Shown here: one piece after another, positions 8,105-16,006 of the stretch
Layout: the number at the start of each line of letters is the position of its first letter
Position numbering within the stretch: position 1 is the stretch's first letter
Source: Synechococcales cyanobacterium GL140_1_metabat_312
GTDB lineage: Bacteria > Cyanobacteriota > Cyanobacteriia > Leptolyngbyales > Leptolyngbyaceae
NCBI GenBank assembly: GCA_025351345.1
Contig: JANXWB010000081.1
Location: 1 to 36,967, forward strand
Direction: 5' to 3'
Length of the DNA: 36,967 nucleotides
Made by a program: the position numbers and the translations under genes
Notes under the pieces: generated by a model
Databases searched by the model: none
Told to the model about the DNA's origin: nothing
Seen by the model: the letters and a program-made list of their open reading frames with translations, nothing else

Positions 8105-8260
8105 TTAGAGAGCCGATCGGCCCGTGATTAAGTTGTAGACGACCCCAATCACCGCCAAAACAAGTAATAGATGAATTAATCCGCCACCAATATGAACTGA
8201 TATTCCTAAAATCCAGAGAAGAAAGAGAATGACAGCGCCTGTCCAAATAATATTAATCAT
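8105..8260 (-). CDS. Lmo0937/DUF5670-family small membrane protein
   Basis: A 51-residue gene. The minus strand reads MINIIWTGAVILFLLWILG, then a Gly-rich turn GGGLIHLLLVLAVIGVVY and ends NLITGRSAL. Two membrane helices joined by HIGGGLIH and the terminal TGR are the signature of the lmo0937 (DUF5670) family, tiny membrane proteins often found among general stress genes. AGAGGT lies just upstream of the ATG at 8258-8260. It is the third of three short minus-strand genes (8691-8948, 8349-8567, 8105-8260). The family's molecular role is unknown. Confidence 0.85.
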   Translation of the reverse strand: MINIIWTGAVILFLLWILGISVHIGGGLIHLLLVLAVIGVVYNLITGRSAL

Positions 8261-8348
8261 GATTTACCTCTAACTGGTGTTTACTTCTTGGATTTGATGG
8301 CTTCTAATAAATTGAATTTTTTTTCTTCACATTAACTCGAAGTATCGA

Positions 8349-8567
8349 TCAATTTGTCTTTGTATTTCCCGAGATATTTCGAGCCATCTCTTGAAGTCTG
8401 CCTTCAACATTTTTGGCTACAACCTGCGCCTTATTCCGGCCCCAGCCTCCGCTTTGATGTGGAGCCAAGCTACGATCGATGTTAATCCCAAATAACGTAA
8501 TGCTCATCACCAAAAAAACAATGTTGAACGCAACAAAGATCTGACGAACTCCATAATGTGAAATCAT
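8349..8567 (-). CDS. Small membrane protein with a CsbD-like tail
   Basis: 72 residues. GGAGG 8 nt upstream makes the ATG at 8565-8567 the clear start; the frame itself extends to 8615. Residues 8-27 (RQIFVAFNIVFLVMSITLFG) form one membrane segment. The C-terminal KAQVVAKNVEGRLQEMARNISGN resembles the repeating segment of CsbD-like stress proteins, which are normally soluble and about 60-70 residues. It therefore looks like a membrane-tethered CsbD relative. The gap to the 51-residue membrane protein gene downstream is 88 bp. A stress role is inferred. Confidence 0.65.
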   Translation of the reverse strand: MISHYGVRQIFVAFNIVFLVMSITLFGINIDRSLAPHQSGGWGRNKAQVVAKNVEGRLQEMARNISGNTKTN

Positions 8568-8690
8568 GAAAACCTCCAAATTTCGATGTGGTTTTTGTAG
8601 ATCTAAATTAATCAAGAATTAATTAATTTTATCTTCAACAAGAGTTTGAATGCTTATTGTGGCATCGAAACTTGTGACTTTAAATATCGA

Positions 8691-8948
8691 TTAAGTATCA
8701 GAATTTGATACATCGCCTGGAACCTCATAATACATTTCAGGTTCGATCGCATAGTTATTGGCTAATCCTTCAGAATCCATAGTGTGACCACCTGATGCAT
8801 TAACCTCATCAGTTGAGTCATTCTCATGAACAATTTTCTTAAATTCATTGCCTTCTCGCGCTTTTCGAGCAGCCGTTTCTGCTGGGACTAGATGGGCATC
8901 ATAACTGTCATTACTGATATTGTGAGGTGTTGGAGTTTCGCCTTTCAT
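8691..8948 (-). CDS. Small acidic conserved cyanobacterial protein
   Basis: 85 residues, hydrophilic and acidic, with no membrane segment. The second half (GGHTMDSEGLANNYAIEPEMYY, then EVPGD) matches from memory a short protein conserved in cyanobacteria and often beside stress genes. The first half is charged and probably disordered. AGGTGA lies 7 nt before the ATG at 8946-8948. It leads the group of three short minus-strand genes. No function is assigned. Confidence 0.65.
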   Translation of the reverse strand: MKGETPTPHNISNDSYDAHLVPAETAARKAREGNEFKKIVHENDSTDEVNASGGHTMDSEGLANNYAIEPEMYYEVPGDVSNSDT

Positions 8949-9402
8949 TTTGTCACCTATAGACTATTAAAAGTTTATCTATTTGTCATGTTCTTGACTA
9001 TGAATTTTGTAAGCTTTATCCTAAAACCTAAAGCACAGACCCTAATGAAGGTTGTATTTCAGATAATAAATTGAATGATGGGCAGAATTAACTACTTATT
9101 AACCAATACTGTAGAAAGAATCAGCGCAATCACTCAACCCCGAGGGAAATATTACAAGAAACCAATTATTGGATAACTCATAGTATAAAGTACGATAACC
9201 TTACTTTTAAAAATAAGCATCTTCATTTAGAATTTTGTTTGCACTACTTTAGGTAGAATAATTAATTCCACTTTATGATTCAGATTGACGATCCCTTAGC
9301 TTCAACAGCTTCGCGATCGTATAATCTAAGATTACCCCACTGATTTGAACCAAACAATAATGGGTGGGGAAATCTTGAAAGCTAGACATCCATTTCATCC
9401 GA
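8949..9402. other. AT-rich intergenic region between stress genes and ATPase relic
   Basis: No gene is supported here. It should contain the promoter of the three short minus-strand genes, but no convincing -35/-10 pair stands out. An imperfect inverted repeat GATTACCCCAC (9330-9340) / GTGGGGAAATC (9364-9374) lies just before the ATPase relic, whose own lost N-terminal coding sequence probably decayed in this stretch. Confidence 0.4.
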
Positions 9403-10594
9403 ATGTTCAACGATCGCCGGATAGAAGTCCAGAATAGAATGATCTTGCAGTCGGTAAAATACATGTTGTTCTTGCTAACGACAGTTCTACATAATGCTGA
9501 TTGCCGCATCATAACAATTCTCGGAATGGGTGGTATGGGTAAAACCTCTTTTGCGATCAAACTTGCCCAAGAGATTCAAGAAGAATTTGATTTTGTGATT
9601 TGGCGATCGCTACGAGATACTATGCCCATTGACGAATATCTAATAACATTAATTAAGTTTTTTTCACAGCAACAGGAAACCGAACTTCCTGATAACATCG
9701 GCGGTAAAATCTCGCGATTAATCGAACTATTAAAGCGATCGCGTTGTTTGATGATCCTCGATAATTTTGAAACTATCTTACAAGATGGCAAACAGTCGGG
9801 AACCTATCGCAAAGGCTATGAGATGTATGGCGAACTGCTGAAGCGAGTGGGGGAAATTGCTCATCAAAGCTGCCTAATAGTCACTAGTCGCGAAAAACCT
9901 CAAGAAATTGCCTTAATGGAAGGCGATCGTTTGTTCGTACGGACGATGCCTCTGGCGGGATTAGACCTAGACGCAGGACAGCATATTCTCGATGACAAGG
10001 GATTGCATACAGTCGGAGATGATCTGGAACGGTTGAGAGTTCATTATCGTGGTAATCCCTTAGCCCTGAAGATGGCAGCGAATGCAATTCAAGATTTATT
10101 TGCGGGGGATATTTCTCAATTTCTGCAACAGGGCAATTTTGCTTTTAATGGTATTGGAGCGTTAATTCAGCAACAATGCGATCGCCTGTCAAAGCTTTGG
10201 AGCGTTAATTCAGCAACAATGCGATCGCCTGTCAAAGCTAGAGCGATCTATTATGAATTGGCTAGCTATTAACCGCGAACCTGTCACTGTCGCAGAGTTA
10301 AAACTGGATTTGGCGATCGAACTTCCTCTATCAAAACTGATCGAAGCAATAGAATCTCTGCTTTGGCGGAGTTTGATTGAGAACAGTGCGCTTGGTTTCA
10401 CGCTACAGCCTGTAGTAATGGAATCCGTGACAGAATCTCTAATTGAAGGTGTTGTCTAAGAAATATTATCAGAACAACCGCAGTTATTTCTTAGTCATGC
10501 ATTGATTAAGGATGAGTCAAAAGACTATATTCGCGACAGTCAGATTCGAGTGATTCTCAAGCCACTCTGCGATCGTCTGATTAAATCTGATTAA
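9403..10594 (+). pseudogene. NB-ARC (STAND) ATPase relic, disrupted
   Basis: Remnant of an NB-ARC/WD40-type signalling ATPase. Still visible are the P-loop ILGMGGMGKTSF (about nt 9521), the Walker B-like LMILDNFE, a VTSREKP sensor segment and the GNPLALKM motif. Three lesions are seen: a 43-bp perfect tandem duplication (10154-10196 = 10197-10239) that shifts the frame; an in-frame TAA at 10457-10459, after which matching sequence continues (HALIKD..KDYIRDSQIRVILKP) to 10594; and loss of both the N-terminal domain and the whole WD40 part. Deleting one duplicate copy restores a single frame from 9403 to 10459. Intact relatives exceed 1000 residues. Confidence 0.88.
10154..10239 (+). repeat. 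43-bp perfect tandem duplication
   Basis: Positions 10154-10196 and 10197-10239 are identical, back to back, starting TTGGAGCGTTAATTCAG and including a GCGATCGC-type site. The unit length is not a multiple of three, so it frameshifts the ATPase relic. The perfect identity suggests a recent event. Confidence 0.97.
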
Positions 10595-10862
10595 CAAACG
10601 TGTTCAACGAAATTCTCACTAGCCACCGAATAACGATCGTTGATTGGATGCTGTTAGAAATTTATATTTAGAGATTAATACAGAAGCTAATTTTCTCCAA
10701 AAGTCATCATTATGATTCTGTTTACTAGAGTTTAAATCTACTTTTGAGAGAGAAGTTTATAGTGATTTTAAGATACCATTTTTGTAATTCACATTATCGA
10801 GAATTCAATTCGATATATGCCCTTGAAGATCAAAAACATATCTCTATCTGAGCGAGTTTACT
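10595..10862. other. AT-rich gap with a dispersed 25-nt repeat
   Basis: No gene seen. At 10647-10671 lies a 25-nt sequence beginning GATGCTGTTA and ending TTTATATTTAG that recurs with one mismatch at 27642-27666. The rest is AT-rich and probably carries the promoter for the following small gene. Confidence 0.5.
10647..10671 (+). repeat. Dispersed 25-nt repeat, copy 1
   Basis: Begins GATGCTGTTAG and ends TTTATATTTAG. Identical in 24 of 25 positions to 27642-27666. It lies just behind the NB-ARC ATPase relic. Confidence 0.7.
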
Positions 10863-11243
10863 ATGATCAGTTTAATTTCCAAGACAATTTCAAAGATTAG
10901 TTACTTTATTAGCAAGTTTCAGGTAAAGCAGTTCTTACCGATCGTCATTGTAGGTCTGATGCTGTCGGCGACCAATAGAAGCCCGTCTCTATCTAACCCA
11001 GATTTGTCAAGTAAAAAATCGGTCGATCGAATAAACGATCTAGTCCAGACAGAAAACTCTGAAAGACCTAAAACAACTAATGAATGGGATAAGCAGGCTG
11101 ACGAAACTAAAGATCGTCCTGGCGAAAAAATGAAGAGAATTGGCGAACAGTCGGCAGATGCAGTTAAAGAATTTGGTTCAATGTATGGAGACGTAGTTGA
11201 AAGAAGTAGTACTGAATTGCGTAACAATACTGAAAAACGTTAG
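10863..11243 (+). CDS. Small membrane-anchored hydrophilic protein, probable stress protein
   Basis: 126 residues. The N-terminus (to about residue 38) carries a basic stretch then FLPIVIVGLMLSA, a signal or anchor segment. The rest is a charged, probably helical tail: ERPKTTNEWDKQADETKDRP, GEKMKRIGEQSADAVKEFGS, then YGDVVERSSTELRNNTEKR. This style (Glu/Lys/Ala-rich amphipathic repeats behind a signal) resembles cyanobacterial low-temperature-induced or LEA-like proteins, but I cannot name the family. It lies 152 bp upstream of the glycosyltransferase cassette and is followed by a hairpin, so it is probably a separate transcript. Confidence 0.65.
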   Translation: MISLISKTISKISYFISKFQVKQFLPIVIVGLMLSATNRSPSLSNPDLSSKKSVDRINDLVQTENSERPKTTNEWDKQADETKDRPGEKMKRIGEQSADAVKEFGSMYGDVVERSSTELRNNTEKR

Positions 11244-11261
11244 GTCTCATAAGCCCACATG

Positions 11262-11299
11262 GAGTTACTGGACACTGTAATTTAACACTCCAGTAACTC
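11262..11299 (+). terminator. Hairpin after the small membrane-anchored protein gene
   Basis: A perfect 11-bp stem GAGTTACTGGA (11262-11272) / TCCAGTAACTC (11289-11299) with a 16-nt loop, 18 bp beyond the stop codon. There is no T-run, so termination would be weak; it may instead protect the mRNA end. It separates this gene from the four-gene cassette. Confidence 0.5.
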
Positions 11300-11395
11300 T
11301 AGATTGATTATAAGGATTTCACTATAGTCTATCAGTTCCACAGCTGACTATATTTTTAGTCATACATAAAATTTAGCGGAAAGGATACAGTTGTT

Positions 11396-12916
11396 ATGAA
11401 CCAAAAAGGGAAGAGACATTCTGCGCCAAACAGTGTTAATCCAGGTGTTAATTCAACCGTGGGATCGATTGCGAGTTTGTCAACTTCAACAGAAAGCAGT
11501 CAAAACCATCCGTCACCGAAATCTTGGACTACGACAACACATCACCCATTAAAATCCCTAAATTTTCTACCTGACGATGAGCTTTCAAACTTCAACAACT
11601 CTTCCCTAGGCTGTAATCAATCTCATAGTAATGTCGCAATCAGCAGTACTCCCGCGAAAATAGAACTTTATCGCCCTCTAGTTCAAGTTCCACCCCTGCC
11701 TGAATGTGAAATATGTGTGGTTCTTCCTGTCCGAAATGAGTCTCAATTACTAGAAAAATGTTTGTTGAGTTTAGCTAATCAAACTGATTTTCAAGGACAG
11801 CCACTAGATTCAAACACATATGAGATTATATTACTAGCAAACAACTGTACAGATGATTCAGTTACGATCGCCCAGCGATTTTCAGAGCAGCACCCAAGCT
11901 CAAGGCTTCATATTGTTGAACAAGTATTTCCTCCTTCAGAGTCATATATTGGTCATGTACGACAAATTTTAATGGACGAAGCTTACCATCGTCTCGCAAG
12001 CCTAGGGTTGGCTGGCTTAACGGGGGAGCAAGGTGTTATTGCTTCGACCGATAGTGATTCGATTGTTTCATTCAATTGGATTGCCGCAACGCGTTTAGAA
12101 ATCTCACGGGGTGCTGATGCGGTAGGAGGACGAATCGTAGCAGATACTACAAGCTGTAAAGCCTTAGATCCTAAGGTGAGAATGCGCTATCTGCTGGGCG
12201 ATCGTTATCATCAGTTAATTGCTGAACTAGAATCCTATTTAGATCCTAATCCTAATGACTGCTGGCCTCGCCATACTCAACACTACGGCGCAAGTCTAGC
12301 GGTTACTGCCCAAATGTATTACCAAGCGGGTGGAATGCCAAAGGTCAGGACTCCAGAAGATGTGGCGTTTTATCGAGCTTTACTTAGGGTCGGTGCTCGG
12401 TTTCGCCATAGCCCACTGGTACAGGTGACGACTTCGGCTCGGCAGACCGTCCGAACAGCGGGCGGTTTTGCTGAACAGCTTAATCAATGGGAATCGATCG
12501 GATCTCAGCAAGCATTTTTGGTAGAGTCTGCTGCTGCAATTGAAACTCGACTCCAAACTCGACAGCAACTGCGTGCCCTATGGCAAAGTATTCTCCAGGG
12601 ATATCAACCTATAACTAAAGATGTCGCTGTTTATGCCAATAGCCTAGGCATTAATGAACAATGGCTATGGGAAGAACTAAAACGACCTCAGACGTTTGAC
12701 TTACTGTTTGAAACTATTAAAGAGAAGCAGCACTTTGGAGTGTGGCAAAAAAAATGGCCGTTGGTAGATTTAAAACTGGCCCTCTTTGATCTTAATAGCC
12801 GCTTAAAATTCCTGCGATCGCAGCCTCTATTAGACGAGTTCAATGAGTTTAGGGATAGGGATCCTTTATATTCAGAACACAGTGATGTTCATCATACAAC
12901 CCAGAGCTGGAGATAA
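11396..12916 (+). CDS. Glycosyltransferase family 2 (first gene of the four-gene cassette)
   Basis: 506 residues, predicted cytoplasmic, GT-A fold; transfers a sugar from a nucleotide donor to an unknown acceptor. After an unusual, disordered Ser/Asn/Thr-rich N-terminal extension of about 100 residues, the GT2 core begins with ICVVLPVRNESQLLEKCL (about 105) and IILLANNCTDDS. The metal/donor site is probably STDSDS (about 217-222), and HYGASLAVTAQMY followed by TPEDVAFYRAL (about 318) gives the acceptor-side acidic motif. No membrane helices, so it is not a processive synthase. AAAGGA precedes the ATG by about 10 nt. The next gene starts 6 bp after its stop, so the genes are cotranscribed. Confidence 0.9.
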   Translation: MNQKGKRHSAPNSVNPGVNSTVGSIASLSTSTESSQNHPSPKSWTTTTHHPLKSLNFLPDDELSNFNNSSLGCNQSHSNVAISSTPAKIELYRPLVQVPPLPECEICVVLPVRNESQLLEKCLLSLANQTDFQGQPLDSNTYEIILLANNCTDDSVTIAQRFSEQHPSSRLHIVEQVFPPSESYIGHVRQILMDEAYHRLASLGLAGLTGEQGVIASTDSDSIVSFNWIAATRLEISRGADAVGGRIVADTTSCKALDPKVRMRYLLGDRYHQLIAELESYLDPNPNDCWPRHTQHYGASLAVTAQMYYQAGGMPKVRTPEDVAFYRALLRVGARFRHSPLVQVTTSARQTVRTAGGFAEQLNQWESIGSQQAFLVESAAAIETRLQTRQQLRALWQSILQGYQPITKDVAVYANSLGINEQWLWEELKRPQTFDLLFETIKEKQHFGVWQKKWPLVDLKLALFDLNSRLKFLRSQPLLDEFNEFRDRDPLYSEHSDVHHTTQSWR

Positions 12917-12922
12917 TTAACT

Positions 12923-14197
12923 ATGACGTTTGTAGCAGGAAACTTTAATGCAAAATCTATAAATACATCTAACCTATCTTACCGAATTACCCCGCAGCCC
13001 CAAACCGTAAATGTTTCAGGCTGTTCCTCTTTAGCTAAAGCATTTGCCTGTGTCGATGCGATCGCTGATTATTGCACAGTCAACGCTGCTGAGATTGATT
13101 GTGAGGGAGCGTTTCCAATTCAGGAATTTAAGCAGATTGCGGAGGCAGGATTATTAGCTGTTCCTCTTATGCCTAATTTGGGGGGACTTGGTTTAGGCAT
13201 TGATGCGAGATTTACCCATGAACTTTTGCTAATGCTCAAAAGAATGGGGTGGGGAAACCTAGTGGTGGGACGAATTTTTGAAGGTCATGTCAATGCGCTC
13301 CAGTTGATTCAAACTTTTGCCACAAAAGAGCAAATCGAACAGTTTGCCCAAGATGCGCGCGATCGTCACAAAATTTTTGGAGTTTGGAACGCGGAAGCTA
13401 ATGATGGCGTTAAAGTGATTCCTCTAGATACCGATCGGTATCAACTTCAGGGCAGCAAAACATTTTGTTCGGGTTCAGGGTTTGTGGAGCGACCCTTTGT
13501 GAATGGGATTTTGCCTGATGGCGGTTGGCAAATGTGCATTGTCCCCATGGAACAGGTCACTACTATCAGTGATCCAAGCTGGTGGAACCCTTCAGGAATG
13601 CAGGCTACTGCTAGCTATAAAGTTGATTTTAGTCAGGTAGAGCTGAGTAAACAATTCATCGTTGCTGCACCCGGAGACTACAATCGTCAGCCTTGGTTAA
13701 CGGTCGGTTCAATTCGCTTTGTGGCTGTTCAGTTGGGGGGCGCAGAGGCATTGTTTGATGCAACCCGTCGCTATCTTCACAGTCTAGGCCGGACTAACGA
13801 TCCCTATCAGGAGAATAGATTAGGACAAATGGCGATCGCAATTGAAAGCGGTAATCTTTGGCTTAAGGGCGCATCGGACCGAATTGCTACCTACGCTCCG
13901 ACGTTTGGGGGAGACTGTAACCAAACCCATTCAGACTGCGATCGTTTGGTTACTTATATCAATATGGCCCGCACTGCAATTGAAGAAATCTGTATGGATG
14001 TGATTCAACTCTGTCAACGATCGGTCGGAACGCGGGGTTTACTGCCGCCTTATCCCATGGAACGGATCATTCGAGATTTGAGCCTTTATCTGCGTCAGCC
14101 TGGATTTGATTCATCGCTTCAATCGGTTGGAAAGTACGCATTTTCGCAGCCTCCTGAACGATTCATCAATTGGGATAAACGCGATCATGATGAATAG
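12923..14197 (+). CDS. Acyl-CoA-dehydrogenase-fold flavoprotein lacking the usual catalytic Glu
   Basis: 424 residues with the three-part ACAD layout: N-terminal helices (about 30-140), a beta domain (FGVWNAEANDGVKV, GSKTFCSGSGFVERPFVNG) and C-terminal helices. Where classical acyl-CoA dehydrogenases carry the catalytic YEG motif after a conserved RD, this protein reads RDLSLYLRQPGFDSS; by hand alignment the Glu position is Pro. It may be an ACAD-fold oxygenase or N-oxidase instead, as in amino-sugar nitrososynthases, but this is inference. It follows the glycosyltransferase by 6 bp and its last codons overlap the start of the deacetylase gene (ATG at 14187). Confidence 0.85.
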   Translation: MTFVAGNFNAKSINTSNLSYRITPQPQTVNVSGCSSLAKAFACVDAIADYCTVNAAEIDCEGAFPIQEFKQIAEAGLLAVPLMPNLGGLGLGIDARFTHELLLMLKRMGWGNLVVGRIFEGHVNALQLIQTFATKEQIEQFAQDARDRHKIFGVWNAEANDGVKVIPLDTDRYQLQGSKTFCSGSGFVERPFVNGILPDGGWQMCIVPMEQVTTISDPSWWNPSGMQATASYKVDFSQVELSKQFIVAAPGDYNRQPWLTVGSIRFVAVQLGGAEALFDATRRYLHSLGRTNDPYQENRLGQMAIAIESGNLWLKGASDRIATYAPTFGGDCNQTHSDCDRLVTYINMARTAIEEICMDVIQLCQRSVGTRGLLPPYPMERIIRDLSLYLRQPGFDSSLQSVGKYAFSQPPERFINWDKRDHDE

Positions 14198-14934
14198 CAA
14201 TCCTTTTGCCTGTCCTCAGTTCTTACCTGTGCTATCGATCGCCGATATTTCGGTTGAACCCGTTTTAATAGTTGCACCCCATCCTGATGATGAATGTTTA
14301 GGCTGTGGTGGCGCAATTGCATTGTTACGATCGCACCGATATCAAGTCCAAATTTTAGTGATGAGTGATGGCACAAAATCTCATCCCAATTCAATCCATT
14401 ACGCTGCACCGCGTTTAAAGCAATTGCGCGAATCAGAAACCCTCGCTGCTATCTATGGCCCACTTGAATGTTGGTCAGTCTTGTATTAGATTTATGCAAA
14501 TGCCAGATGGCGCAATCCCAACTGCTGGATCAACAGACTTTGAGACATCAGTGAATGAATGCCAAAAGTATTTGATAAGTGTAAATCCAAAAATCATTTT
14601 TGTGCCCTATCGATATGATCCCCATCCTGATCACCGAGCGACTTGGGAAATTATTCAGACTGCGATTCTGCGATCGGGACTTTTCCCAAGATGGCTAGAG
14701 TATCCTATCTGGGACTGGGATCCAACTCAGCGGCAGAACCATACCTTAAGCGGTATGAAGACGTGGTGTTTGGATATTTCTGAAGTAGTGGAGCTAAAAC
14801 AGCAATCGATCGACTTATACCGCTCTCAGACTTCTAGCTTAATTGATGATGATCCAGGTGGCTTTCAATTAACTTCAGGAATGTTAAACAAACTTTGCCA
14901 GCCTTTTGAAATTTACTTTGAAATGGAGCAATAA
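14187..14934 (+). pseudogene. PIG-L family deacetylase, split by one frameshift
   Basis: Zinc-dependent N-deacetylase family (relatives: MshB, BshB, PIG-L), acting on N-acetyl amino sugars. The first part (from ATG 14187 or 14190, overlapping the flavoprotein gene) carries the metal motif APHPDDECLGCGG. Homology leaves that frame at about 14453 (ESETLAAI) and resumes one base later, at 14455, with LNVGQSCIRFMQMPDGAIP, continuing through FVPYRYDPHPDHRATW (second metal motif) to the stop at 14934. Dropping one base, for example T14454, gives one smooth protein of about 248 residues. No slippery run is seen, so this is either a true inactivating indel or a sequencing error. Confidence 0.88.
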
Positions 14935-14938
14935 ATTA

Positions 14939-15523
14939 ATGCAACCCTCGCAATCTCTACCCGCTAGTTATTTTGATGCGCTTTATCAAACGGATATTGA
15001 TCCCTGGAAATTTGCCACCAGTGACTATGAGGCTGAGAAATACAGCACCACGATCGCAGCGTTACCCAATGCCCATTACTGTTCTGCGCTAGAAATTGGT
15101 GGTTCGATCGGTGTTCTAACCCAAAAGCTTGCCCTGTACTGCGATTCACTCCTGTCGATTGAGGTGTCTCAATTAGCTCAAAACGAAGCAATTCAAAGAT
15201 GTCAAGCGTTGCCACAGGTTCGCTTCGAGATTATGAGTTTTCCGCAACAGTTTCCAGAGGAATTGTTTGATTTGATTTTAGTCTCGGAAGTCGGATATTA
15301 CTGGGGCCGGGAAGATTTGGAGATCGCACAGCAGCGCATACTGCAACTACTAGAAATCGGCGGTCATTTGCTATTGGTGCATTGGTTGCCGCGATCGCCG
15401 GATTATCCTTTGACGGGCGATGAAGTGCATGAATCATTTTTAAATTTTAGCCCAGCGCAGCTTCAGCATTTAAAGAGTATAAACAATGCTCAGTATCGGC
15501 TGGATTTGTTTCAACGGAAATAA
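14939..15523 (+). CDS. NodS-like SAM-dependent methyltransferase
   Basis: 194 residues from the ATG at 14939, 4 bp after the deacetylase stop. Class I methyltransferase of the NodS type: SYFDALYQTDIDPWKFATSDYE is the family's opening, motif I is ALEIGGSIGVLT (the usual Cys/Gly between the glycines is Gly here), then SIEVSQLA, FDLILVSEVGYYWG and GGHLLLVHWLPRSPDYPLTGDE. NodS N-methylates the deacetylated end sugar of rhizobial Nod factors, so its place behind a deacetylase suggests N-methylation of the amine that the deacetylase exposes. The actual substrate is unknown. Last gene of the cassette. Confidence 0.9.
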   Translation: MQPSQSLPASYFDALYQTDIDPWKFATSDYEAEKYSTTIAALPNAHYCSALEIGGSIGVLTQKLALYCDSLLSIEVSQLAQNEAIQRCQALPQVRFEIMSFPQQFPEELFDLILVSEVGYYWGREDLEIAQQRILQLLEIGGHLLLVHWLPRSPDYPLTGDEVHESFLNFSPAQLQHLKSINNAQYRLDLFQRK

Positions 15524-16006
15524 TTGAGATACGATCGAAGGCTAACCCGTCAATCACATCATAATCACATCATTTTTGTCCAGGGTTACAAGGGACGGGC
15601 AAAGGGTTGCGGACAAATGGCTTTTAGTGACGAACGAATAACTAGAGATATTTCTCAGGTATGGAAAATTTAATTAATATAATTTAAAATTCTCTCTCAC
15701 AATTCGAGCTTGAGATTAAAATTTAGCAAAACAACATTGGATATGATTGAATATGTTAATATCTCATGCAATTTAAGAGTTTAATCAAAGCAAGTTAATA
15801 CGCAGTACCAAACCTCAAAGCTTTGCTGGGCAAGTTAGATGGTTTCCCTAAGTTCCAGTATTCTAATAATTACGAATTTTAGGAAGAATAAATTTGCAAC
15901 ATCACAATTATTTTCGATCGGTAAGCTGTGTGGACAGTTTTTCGATTGTCACATTGATAGTTGATTAGTTCTGCAAGACAATATTGAAGCTGTTGCTGTA
16001 AGCGAT
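15524..16006. other. Intergenic region between the cassette and the histidine kinase
   Basis: About 480 bp, AT-rich, with no gene seen on either strand. AATCACATCAT occurs twice in direct tandem (15552-15562 and 15563-15573). No clear terminator for the cassette was found. The kinase promoter is presumably in the last 200 bp. Confidence 0.45.

Noticed and set aside
8022-8246. Minus-strand 74-codon frame
   Set aside because: Out of frame with the 51-residue DUF5670-type gene at 8105-8260, which has a proper start, ribosome-binding site and family signature.
9273-9560. Minus-strand frame of 95 codons
   Set aside because: It covers the P-loop coding region of the ATPase relic in antisense and has no recognisable content.
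14440-14490. Programmed ribosomal frameshift in the PIG-L gene
   Set aside because: No slippery heptamer or following pseudoknot was seen; an ordinary indel or base-call error is simpler.
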